Origin: Streptomyces sp. NRRL F-5122 | GTDB lineage: Bacteria > Actinomycetota > Actinomycetes > Streptomycetales > Streptomycetaceae | Assembly (NCBI RefSeq): GCF_001507435.1 | Contig: NZ_LMWH01000286.1 | Location: 1-27,029 of the forward strand | Direction: 5' to 3' | DNA: 27,029 nucleotides | Shown: one piece after another, positions 8,510 to 15,300 of the stretch | Position numbering within the stretch: position 1 is the stretch's first letter | Layout of the letters: every line of letters begins with the position of its first letter | The notes under the pieces: generated by a model | Told to the model about the DNA's origin: nothing | Databases searched by the model: none | The model's input: the letters and a program-made list of their open reading frames with translations, nothing else | Translations under genes and position numbers: made by a program

Positions 8510-9438
8510 CGGCGGCTCCCGAGGTGGTCGCCGGTGTCGACATCGGAGGGACGACCACCCAGGTGGTGCTGTGCACCGAGGACCTCGACGTCATCGACCG
8601 GCTCGGCGTGCCCACTCCCGCGGCCGAGGGCGGCGCCGCGATGGTCGGCGAGGCGCTCGACGCGCTGCGGCTCCTTTTGGACCGCACGCCCGGGCGGCTG
8701 CTCGGCGTCGGGGTCGGCGCGGCGGGTGTGGTGGACGCACGCTCCGGGCGCATCCTGGTGGCCAGCGACTCCTTCCACGACTGGGCGGGTTTTCCGGTGA
8801 CGGCGACGGTCGAGGAGGCGCTCGGCGTTCCGGCGTACCTGGACAACGACGTCAACGCGTTCCTGCGGGGTGAGGTCGCCCGGGGTGCCGCGGCCGGTGA
8901 GCCGCATGTGCTCGGGATGACCCTCGGCACCGGTGTCGGCGGTGCGTTGTGGCTGGACGGGGCGCTGTACGAGGGCCCGAGCGGGGCGGCCGGCGAGATC
9001 GGGCATGTGCCCGGCTTCGGTGACCTGCGGTGCACCTGCGGAGGACGCGGCCACCTCGAAACCCTGGCGTCCGGCCGGTCGATCACCGCCCGCTACGCGG
9101 AGCGGACCGGGCGGAACGCCACCGCACGCCTGGTCGCCGAGGCGGCGGCCGGCGGCGACGGGGACGCGCTCGCCGTGTACGAGAGCGCCGGTGCCGCGGT
9201 GGCCCGTGCGATCCTCGTCACGGTGGGGCTTCTGGACGTCACCACCTTTGTGATCGGCGGTGGTGTCAGCCGGGCCTGGGGGCTGCTCGAACCGTCCATC
9301 CGGCGCACGCTGTCCGCCGAACCGCCGGTCGGCGGACAGCCGCTGCGGGTATTGCCCGCCCGTCTCGACGGCGATGCCGTGGCGGTCGGCGCCGCCTCCC
9401 GCGCCCGGGCGGAACTCGACACGGTCACCCACGTCTGA
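8506..9438 (+). CDS. ROK family sugar kinase
   Basis: 310 residues from GTG 8506, overlapping the ATPase stop (GTGA). It has no DNA-binding domain, so it is a kinase rather than a repressor. The phosphate-binding motif V-D-I-G-G-T-T-T is at 11-18, the catalytic-loop motif D-N-D-V-N at 113-117, and the ATP motif L-G-T-G-V-G-G at 140-146. The structural zinc site has His167 and C-T-C-G-G-R-G-H at 176-183, so the usual third Cys is His183; this variant occurs in actinobacterial ROK proteins and may still bind zinc. Family members phosphorylate glucose, GlcNAc, ManNAc and similar sugars at O6 with ATP. Its place in a peptide-class ABC operon suggests the imported ligand contains, or yields, a sugar. 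Confidence 0.9.
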   Translation: MTAAPEVVAGVDIGGTTTQVVLCTEDLDVIDRLGVPTPAAEGGAAMVGEALDALRLLLDRTPGRLLGVGVGAAGVVDARSGRILVASDSFHDWAGFPVTATVEEALGVPAYLDNDVNAFLRGEVARGAAAGEPHVLGMTLGTGVGGALWLDGALYEGPSGAAGEIGHVPGFGDLRCTCGGRGHLETLASGRSITARYAERTGRNATARLVAEAAAGGDGDALAVYESAGAAVARAILVTVGLLDVTTFVIGGGVSRAWGLLEPSIRRTLSAEPPVGGQPLRVLPARLDGDAVAVGAASRARAELDTVTHV

Positions 9439-9441
9439 CAC

Positions 9442-9490
9442 GCCCGCGGGGCGCGCACCGCCGACCTCGGCGTGCTGCGCGTCCGCGGGC
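9442..9490 (+). terminator. Putative terminator of the ABC-ROK operon
   Basis: Four bases after the kinase stop a long imperfect hairpin begins. GCCCGCGG (9442-9449) pairs with CCGCGGGC (9483-9490). The inner part continues with GC-rich pairing between 9451-9463 and 9469-9481, with a few bulges. There is no T-run, which is usual for Streptomyces terminators. The remaining sequence up to the iron box at 9680 shows nothing else recognisable. Confidence 0.55.
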
Positions 9491-9679
9491 CGTCGGCCGT
9501 GTCCACGTCTCGGCGACAGGGGCGCGCCAGGACTCCCGCCCGCTCCTGCGCCGGCCGGGCACTGTCCGGCCCGGGCGCCGGCTCCCACATCGTGCCGCTC
9601 GTCTGCTCCGCACAACGCTCCATCGTCGGCCACGCCGGCAGTCGGGACCCCGAGTTGCATCCCGCATACGGGTTCCGCA

Positions 9680-9698
9680 TAAGGTTAGGCTCGCCTAA
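9680..9698. promoter_or_regulatory. Iron box (DmdR1/IdeR-type operator)
   Basis: TAAGGTTAGGCTCGCCTAA is a 19-bp imperfect palindrome. It matches the actinobacterial iron-box consensus TTAGGTTAGGCTCACCTAA, as I recall it, at 17 of 19 positions. It lies 36-54 bases before the start of the siderophore-binding lipoprotein, where bound repressor would block the promoter. In Streptomyces such sites are bound by Fe(II)-loaded DmdR1, so the transport operon should be off in iron plenty and on in iron shortage. Confidence 0.88.
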
Positions 9699-9733
9699 AT
9701 ATTCAAAGGTGAACCACAGCTAGGAGCTGGCAC

Positions 9734-10795
9734 ATGTCTCTTCGGCGCCGCGGTCCTGCCGCAGTCGCTCTCGCAGTCGCCGCCGCACTGTCACTCGCGG
9801 CGTGCGGCAGCGGGTCCTCCGGTGACGGCAAGGGGAGCACCAGCGCCTCCGCCGAAGCGGGCTCGGGCAAGAAGGACTCGAAGTCCGTCGCACAGGGCGG
9901 CAAGGACTTCGCGGACGCCGCCGCGAAGACCGCTGCGCTCGGCACGGACGCCAAGCCCGGCCAGTGGCCACGCACGATCAAGCACGCGATGGGCAGCACC
10001 GAGATCAAGTCGCAGCCCAAGCGCGTGGTCGTGCTGGACGTCGGCGAGCTCGATAACGTTGTCTCACTGGGGGTGAAGCCGGTCGGCCTGGCGCCGACGG
10101 AGGGTTCGCCGGAACTGCCGTCGTACCTCAAGAAGGACGCGGGCACGCCGAAGAACATCGGCACCATCAACAGCCTCAACCTCGAGGCGATCGCGGCCCT
10201 CAAGCCGGACCTGATCCTGGGCAGCCAGCTGCGCGCGGCCGCCTCGTACGACGAACTGTCGAAGATCGCGCCGACCGTCTTCTCGATCCGCCCCGGCTTC
10301 ACCTGGAAGCAGAACTACCTCCTCAACGCGGCCGCGCTGGACAAGACGGCGCAGGCCAAGGCGAACATCGCCGCCTACGAGAAGCGGGCGAAGGCCCTCG
10401 GCGACAAGCTCGGCGCCCACAAGCCGACCGTGTCGATGGTCCGTTACATGCCCGACGGCGTCATCCGCCTCTACGCCAACGACTCGTTCATCGGCACGAT
10501 CCTCAAGGACATCGGCATCCCGCGTCCGAAGAACCAGGACATCGAGGACCTGGCCACCGAGATCAGCGCCGAGAACATCGACAAGGCCGACGCCGACTGG
10601 ATCTTCACCGGCGTCTACGGCGACCCGAAGGCCACGGACAAGAGCAAGGCCCAGGGCAATCCGCTGTGGAAGAACCTCAGGGCGGTCAAGGACGGGCACG
10701 CCTTCGACGTGCCGGACGAGACCTGGTACCTGGGGCTCGGTGTCACCGCCGCCAACGCGGTGCTCGACGACCTCGAGAAGCACCTGACCGCCTGA
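9734..10795 (+). CDS. Iron-siderophore ABC transporter substrate-binding lipoprotein
   Basis: 353 residues from ATG 9734 with an AGGAG ribosome site. The lipoprotein signal ends in lipobox L-A-A-C with Cys24, followed by a long Gly/Ser/Ala/Lys linker to about residue 75. The rest is a FecB/FhuD-type class III binding protein: P-K-R-V-V-V-L-D near 96 opens the first lobe, N-L-E-A-I-A-A-L-K-P-D-L-I-L-G near 153-167 is the standard linker-helix motif, and W-Y-L-G-L-G-V-T-A-A-N-A closes the C-terminal lobe. It is first in a four-gene iron-regulated operon. The ligand is probably a ferric hydroxamate-type siderophore, which sequence alone cannot settle. It resembles the CdtB/DesE group of Streptomyces. 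No biosynthesis genes for a siderophore are in the window. Confidence 0.92.
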   Translation: MSLRRRGPAAVALAVAAALSLAACGSGSSGDGKGSTSASAEAGSGKKDSKSVAQGGKDFADAAAKTAALGTDAKPGQWPRTIKHAMGSTEIKSQPKRVVVLDVGELDNVVSLGVKPVGLAPTEGSPELPSYLKKDAGTPKNIGTINSLNLEAIAALKPDLILGSQLRAAASYDELSKIAPTVFSIRPGFTWKQNYLLNAAALDKTAQAKANIAAYEKRAKALGDKLGAHKPTVSMVRYMPDGVIRLYANDSFIGTILKDIGIPRPKNQDIEDLATEISAENIDKADADWIFTGVYGDPKATDKSKAQGNPLWKNLRAVKDGHAFDVPDETWYLGLGVTAANAVLDDLEKHLTA

Positions 10796-10818
10796 CCAGA
10801 GGAGAGTGAGCGCGGCGC

Positions 10819-11823
10819 ATGTCGCCCTCCACCCGTCGCCGGGCCGGCTGGTTGCTGGCCGGCACGGCGATGCTGCTGATCGCCGTTCTGCTGAGCCTTG
10901 CCGTGGGCAGCCGCCAGATCGCCCCGAGCGAGGTGATCCAGGCACTGGTGCACGGCGGCACCAGTGACGACGCCCAGGTGGTGCGGTCGTTGCGAGTGCC
11001 CCGCACCGTCATCGGCGTCCTGGCGGGCGCCGCGCTCGCGCTCGCCGGGACGGTGATGCAGGGCATCACCCGCAACCCGATCGCGGAGCCCGGCATCCTC
11101 GGCGTCAGCCAGGGCGCCTCGGTCGGCGTGGTGTGCGCGATCGCGTTCTGCGGCGTGCACACGCTCAACGGGTACGTGTGGTTCGCGTTCACAGGCGCGG
11201 CGCTGGCGGCGGTGGGCGTGTACGCCGTCGCCAGCGGCGGGCGCGGTGGGGCCTCCCCGCTCAAGCTCGCTCTGGCCGGCGCCGCGATGAACGCCTTCCT
11301 CGCCTCGCTGGTGTCCGGGATCGCCACCACCAACGCCCGTGCTCTGGACGAGTTCCGTTTCTGGCAGGTCGGCTCGATCAGCGGACGCGGCACCGAGATC
11401 ATCGGCCAGATCTGGCCCTTCCTGCTGGCCGGTCTGGTGCTGGTCGCCGCGATGTCCCGGGGCCTGGACGCGCTCGCGCTCGGCGACGACGCCGCCAAGG
11501 GCCTCGGGCACAACGTCGGCCTGCTGCGGCTGCTCGGCGCGTTGGGCGCGACCGTGCTGACGGGGGCGTCCGTGGCCGCGGTCGGCCCGATCGCCTTCAC
11601 CGGCCTCGCCGTGCCGCACATCGCCCGCGCCCTGGTGGGCACCGCACACCGCTGGGTGCTGCCGCTGGCCGCCCTGCTCGGACCGGTGATGATCCTCGGC
11701 TCCGACGTGCTCGGCCGCATCGTCTTCCCACCCTCGGAGGTACCGGTGGCCGTCATGACCGCACTGATCGGTGTGCCCTTCCTGATCGCACTCGTCCGGC
11801 GCCGGACGGTGGTCGCCGCATGA
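10819..11823 (+). CDS. FecCD-family siderophore ABC permease, first subunit
   Basis: 334 residues from ATG 10819, with AGGAGAG upstream. It is a highly hydrophobic FecCD/BtuC-type permease with about nine to ten membrane helices. Family landmarks are [17 protein letters not shown] near 57-73, [14 protein letters not shown] near 81-94, and [15 protein letters not shown] near 255-269, the loop contacting the ATPase. It starts 23 bp after the binding-protein stop and overlaps the next permease, with which it should form a heterodimer. Confidence 0.94.
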   Translation: MSPSTRRRAGWLLAGTAMLLIAVLLSLAVGSRQIAPSEVIQALVHGGTSDDAQVVRSLRVPRTVIGVLAGAALALAGTVMQGITRNPIAEPGILGVSQGASVGVVCAIAFCGVHTLNGYVWFAFTGAALAAVGVYAVASGGRGGASPLKLALAGAAMNAFLASLVSGIATTNARALDEFRFWQVGSISGRGTEIIGQIWPFLLAGLVLVAAMSRGLDALALGDDAAKGLGHNVGLLRLLGALGATVLTGASVAAVGPIAFTGLAVPHIARALVGTAHRWVLPLAALLGPVMILGSDVLGRIVFPPSEVPVAVMTALIGVPFLIALVRRRTVVAA

Positions 11824-12902
11824 GCCGCGCTACGGCCACCGCCGCTCTGCCTCACGTTCGACCGGCCGGACACGCCGTCCTGCGCGGGGGACGCGCCAGT
11901 TTCCTCGTCCACCGTCGATCGGTCGTCGTCGCGGTGGCGCTCGCGGTCCTGCTCGCGTGCGCGGTCGTGGCGTACCTGTGCGTCGGCGAGTCCTTCGTCC
12001 CGCCGATGGAGGTCGTCCGGGTACTGCTGGGTCGGCCGAGCCCCGACGAACTGGTCGTGGGCACCCTGCGGTTGCCCCGCCTGGTCGTCGGGCTCCTCGC
12101 GGGGGCCGCGTTCGGTGTGGCGGGCGCGCTGGTGCAGACCGTCGCCCGCAACCCACTGGCCAGCCCCGACGTAATCGGGGTCACACACGGCGCGGGTGCG
12201 GCCACGGTCGCCGCCATCAGCTTCAACGCCGTGGCCTACGACGCGCTGCCGTACGTCTCCGTCGCGGGCGGCCTCGCGGCGGCCCTGCTGGTGTACGTCT
12301 TCGCGTGGCGCCGGGGACTGCACTCCTCACGGTTCGTGCTGGTCGGCATCGGCGTGTCGGTCGCGCTCGGCTCGCTGACGCAGTTGTTCCTGACCAAGGG
12401 CGACTACCTGGTGGCCCAGCAGGCCAAGGTCTGGCTGACCGGATCGCTCAACGGCCGCGGCTACGAGGAGGCCCGGCCCCTCGCGCTCGTACTGCTGCTC
12501 GCCGTCCCGGCGGCGCTGTGGGCGGCCCGGGCCCAGCGCGGCGCGCACTTCGACGACGACACCGCGGCGGCTCTCGGTGTGCGCCTGGACCGGCTCAGGC
12601 TCTATCTCACGGTACTCGGCGTCGTGCTGGCGTCGGTGGCGACCGGAGCGGCCGGCCCCGTCGACTTCGTGGCGCTGCTCGCCCCGCAGATCGCCCGGCG
12701 GCTCACCCGTACGGCCCAGATACCACTGTTGTCCTCGGCGTTGACCGGTGCGCTGGTCGTCGTGGTCGCGGACCTGCTGGCCCGCCGTCTGTTCTCCCCG
12801 ATCGAGCTGCCGGTCGGCGTCCTCACCGCCGTGGTGGGCGCCCCGTACCTCATGTGGCTCATCGTCCGCACCCGCAGCCGTTCCGGAGGCACCACCTCAT
12901 GA
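11820..12902 (+). CDS. FecCD-family siderophore ABC permease, second subunit
   Basis: 360 residues. ATG 11820 overlaps the first permease's stop (ATGA). A roughly 40-residue cytoplasmic N-terminal extension precedes the first helix, so it is slightly longer than its partner. It carries the same landmarks: [17 protein letters not shown], then [13 protein letters not shown], and near the C-terminus [15 protein letters not shown]. Many homologues have F-V in this ATPase-contact loop, so the site is normal. It forms the membrane channel with the upstream subunit. Confidence 0.94.
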   Translation: MSRATATAALPHVRPAGHAVLRGGRASFLVHRRSVVVAVALAVLLACAVVAYLCVGESFVPPMEVVRVLLGRPSPDELVVGTLRLPRLVVGLLAGAAFGVAGALVQTVARNPLASPDVIGVTHGAGAATVAAISFNAVAYDALPYVSVAGGLAAALLVYVFAWRRGLHSSRFVLVGIGVSVALGSLTQLFLTKGDYLVAQQAKVWLTGSLNGRGYEEARPLALVLLLAVPAALWAARAQRGAHFDDDTAAALGVRLDRLRLYLTVLGVVLASVATGAAGPVDFVALLAPQIARRLTRTAQIPLLSSALTGALVVVVADLLARRLFSPIELPVGVLTAVVGAPYLMWLIVRTRSRSGGTTS

Positions 12903-13729
12903 GCCGCCCGACCACCAGCCGCCTCGCCGCACAGGACCTGACCCTGGCATACGAGGACCGCACCGTCGTCGAGGGCCTGGACCTGGAGATCCCCGACGGC
13001 AAGGTGACCGTCGTCGTGGGCCCCAACGCCTGCGGCAAGTCCACCCTGCTGCGGGCGCTGGGCCGTCTGCTCAAGCCGCGCCGGGGAGCCGTGCTGCTGG
13101 ACGGCGCCGAACTCGCACGCGTCCCCGGCAAGCAGATCGCCCGGACCATCGGCGTGCTGCCGCAGTCCCCCACCCCGCCGGACGGCATCACCGTCGCCGA
13201 TCTCGTCGCCCGCGGCCGTCAGCCCCATCAGAAGTGGTGGCAGCAGTGGTCGGAGGCGGACGAGCAAGCCGTCGCCGAGGCGCTGCAGCGCACCGACACG
13301 GCCGACCTCGCCGACCGCCCGGTCGACGAACTCTCCGGCGGCCAGCGGCAGCGGGTGTGGATCGCCATGGCGCTGGCCCAGGACACGGACCTGCTGCTCC
13401 TGGACGAACCGACCACGTACCTCGACATCGCGCACCAGGTGGAGGTCCTGGACCTGGTGCGCAGGCTGAACCACGAACGCGGCCGCACCGTCGTCGCCGT
13501 GCTCCACGACCTCAACCAGGCGGCCCGCTATGCCGACCACCTCGTCGCCATGAAGGCGGGCCGCATCGTGGCCCAGGGCCGGCCCGACGAGGTCGTCACC
13601 GCCGAACTGGTCGAGGACGTCTTCGGCCTGTCCTCCGTCGTCGTCACCGACCCGGTCACCGGCGGCCCTCTTGTCGTCCCCGCCCGTGCCTGGCAGCCGG
13701 CGCCTCTTCAGGAGGAACACATCCGGTGA
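12899..13729 (+). CDS. Siderophore ABC transporter ATPase (FecE/FepC type)
   Basis: 276 residues starting in an ATGA overlap with the second permease. Walker A is G-P-N-A-C-G-K-S-T at 41-49 (the Ala-Cys variant is frequent in this family), the Q-loop is L-P-Q-S-P near 87-91, signature L-S-G-G-Q is at 145-149 and Walker B L-L-L-L-D-E at 165-170. The H-loop His is in V-L-H-D-L-N-Q-A, a FecE-type hallmark. All catalytic parts are present. It is the last gene of the iron-box operon and energises ferric-siderophore import. Confidence 0.95.
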   Translation: MSRPTTSRLAAQDLTLAYEDRTVVEGLDLEIPDGKVTVVVGPNACGKSTLLRALGRLLKPRRGAVLLDGAELARVPGKQIARTIGVLPQSPTPPDGITVADLVARGRQPHQKWWQQWSEADEQAVAEALQRTDTADLADRPVDELSGGQRQRVWIAMALAQDTDLLLLDEPTTYLDIAHQVEVLDLVRRLNHERGRTVVAVLHDLNQAARYADHLVAMKAGRIVAQGRPDEVVTAELVEDVFGLSSVVVTDPVTGGPLVVPARAWQPAPLQEEHIR

Positions 13730-13742
13730 ACGGCGTCGAGCG

Positions 13743-13778
13743 CTGCGGCGGAGGCTTCGTTCGCTGAGCCGGCCGCAG
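13743..13778 (+). terminator. Putative terminator of the siderophore transport operon
   Basis: Fourteen bases after the ATPase stop, CTGCGGC (13743-13749) pairs perfectly with GCCGCAG (13772-13778). An inner GGCT (13753-13756) pairs with AGCC (13767-13770). There is no T-run. It separates the operon from the aminotransferase gene that follows on the same strand. Confidence 0.5.
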
Positions 13779-13815
13779 GCGGCGAAGTTCCCTGGTCGTC
13801 GCCGCTGCGTGCCCG

Positions 13816-13830
13816 TACCCTGCGCCCATG
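13816..13830 (+). promoter_or_regulatory. Possible leaderless promoter of the PatB-type gene
   Basis: TACCCT (13816-13821) fits the TAnnnT -10 pattern of the Streptomyces housekeeping sigma factor and ends six bases before ATG 13828. No Shine-Dalgarno is present before that ATG. Transcription would therefore start at or next to the A of ATG, giving a leaderless message. No clear -35 is visible. Confidence 0.45.
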
Positions 13831-15051
13831 GTGCAGGAAGACGAGACCGGCCGACGAACCGATCCGTTCGTGCAACTGTCCCTCCGGCAACTGCGGGAAC
13901 GCACGAGCATGAAGTGGCGCACGTTCCCCGAGGACGTGCTCCCACTGTGGGTGGCGGAGATGGACGTGCCCCTGGCTCCCGCCATCGTGGAGGCACTGCA
14001 CAGAACCATCGACCTGGGTGACACCGGGTATCCGTACGGCAGCGCCTACGCAGAGGCCTTCATCAAATTCGCCTACGACCGATGGCGGTGGAGCGGTCCG
14101 CGCATCGAGCACACCACGATCGTTCCCGACGTCATGATGGGCGTCGTCGAGGTGCTGCGGCTGATCACCGGCCCCGGTGACGCCGTCGTCGTGTGCTCAC
14201 CGGTGTACCCGCCCTTCTTCGCCTTCGTCACCCACGCCGACAGGCACGTCGTCGAGGCTCCGCTCGGTGAGGACCTGCGGATCGACCTCGCCGCACTCGA
14301 AGAGGCCTTCGTCCGGGCGCGCGGCCACGGCCGACGCGCCGCGTTCCTCATGAGCAACCCGCACAACCCGACCGGCGTCGCCCACAGCCGCGAGGAGTTG
14401 GAAGCGATCGCGGAGCTCGCCCACCGGCACGGCGTGAGGGTCGTGTCCGACGAGATCCATGCCCCGCTCGTACTGCCCGGGGCCTCCTTCACACCGTTTC
14501 TCAGCGTCCAGGGCGCGGAGAACGCCTTCGCACTGACCTCCGCGTCCAAGGCGTGGAACCTCGCCGGGCTCAAGGCCGCGCTGGCCATCGCCGGTGCCGA
14601 AGCCGCCGACGAACTGCGCCACATGCCCGAAGAGGTCGGTCACGGGCCCAGTCACCTGGGCGTGATCGCCCACACCGCGGCCTTCCGAAAAGGCGGGGAC
14701 TGGCTCGACGAGGTCCTGATCGGGCTCGACGCCAACCGGCGCCTGCTGGGGCGACTCGTCCGCGAACACCTGCCCAGGGCGCGCTATCGCCCGCCGCAGA
14801 GCACCTATCTCGCATGGCTCGACTGCACCTGGCTGGGGCTGCACGACGGCCGAGGGCCAGGCGGCCCCGGCGTGGTCAGCGACATGGCCGGACCCGCGAG
14901 GATGTTCCTCGACGAAGCGGGAGTCGCCCTCAGCTCGGGGCATGTCTTCGGCTCGGGCGGCGAGGGGTGCGTGCGGCTCAACTTCGCGACGAGCCCGGAC
15001 ATCCTGGGCGAAGCGCTGTCCAGAATGGGACGCGCCGTTCGGGATCGGTGA
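13828..15051 (+). CDS. MalY/PatB-type PLP-dependent aminotransferase / cystathionine beta-lyase
   Basis: 407 residues. It is a fold-type I PLP enzyme of the MalY/PatB group. The group's opening pattern, [18 protein letters not shown], is at 29-46. S-N-P-H-N-P-T-G at 176-183 and S-D-E-I-H-A-P-L at 207-214 hold the cofactor ring. Lys241 in [10 protein letters not shown] is the Schiff-base lysine. MalY/PatB enzymes cleave C-S bonds of cystathionine or cysteine conjugates, or act as aminotransferases; the substrate here is unknown. ATG 13828 is chosen because the residues before K-W-R-T match the normal N-terminal length. It stands alone, with terminators on both sides. Confidence 0.9.
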   Translation: MVQEDETGRRTDPFVQLSLRQLRERTSMKWRTFPEDVLPLWVAEMDVPLAPAIVEALHRTIDLGDTGYPYGSAYAEAFIKFAYDRWRWSGPRIEHTTIVPDVMMGVVEVLRLITGPGDAVVVCSPVYPPFFAFVTHADRHVVEAPLGEDLRIDLAALEEAFVRARGHGRRAAFLMSNPHNPTGVAHSREELEAIAELAHRHGVRVVSDEIHAPLVLPGASFTPFLSVQGAENAFALTSASKAWNLAGLKAALAIAGAEAADELRHMPEEVGHGPSHLGVIAHTAAFRKGGDWLDEVLIGLDANRRLLGRLVREHLPRARYRPPQSTYLAWLDCTWLGLHDGRGPGGPGVVSDMAGPARMFLDEAGVALSSGHVFGSGGEGCVRLNFATSPDILGEALSRMGRAVRDR

Positions 15052-15089
15052 GCCGTGCCCGTCACCACGGGGAAGGCGACGGGCACGGC
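15052..15089 (+). terminator. Terminator after the PatB-type gene
   Basis: GCCGTGCCCGTC (15052-15063) and GACGGGCACGGC (15078-15089) form a perfect 12-bp stem with a 14-base loop, starting immediately after the TGA stop. It lies in the gap between two convergent genes and could work in both directions. The rest of the 240-bp gap shows no other gene or clear site. Confidence 0.75.
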
Positions 15090-15285
15090 GTGCGCCCACG
15101 GTGCCACACCCCCGCACGCGCGCGGCCCTTTCCCGAAGTCGCCGCGCGCCCAGGGACCGGATCTCCACCCGCTTGCCCCGGTTGTGCCGAGGTCGGCAGA
15201 GTCCGCCGGCCTCCAGGGCGCGGGCAGCTCACCGGCGAGGGCCCGCCGTGGCGGCGACGGGCCGGTTCAGAAGCGCCCGGACGGG

Positions 15286-15300
15286 ACCGCCTCAGGCGGT
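15286..15300 (-). terminator. Small perfect hairpin with the dehydrogenase stop codon in its loop
   Basis: ACCGCC (15286-15291) and GGCGGT (15295-15300) flank TCA 15292-15294, which is the TGA stop of the minus-strand dehydrogenase. The stem is six perfect base pairs with a three-base loop. It may be part of the 3' end structure of the operon mRNA; it is too short to be a confident terminator. Confidence 0.3.
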
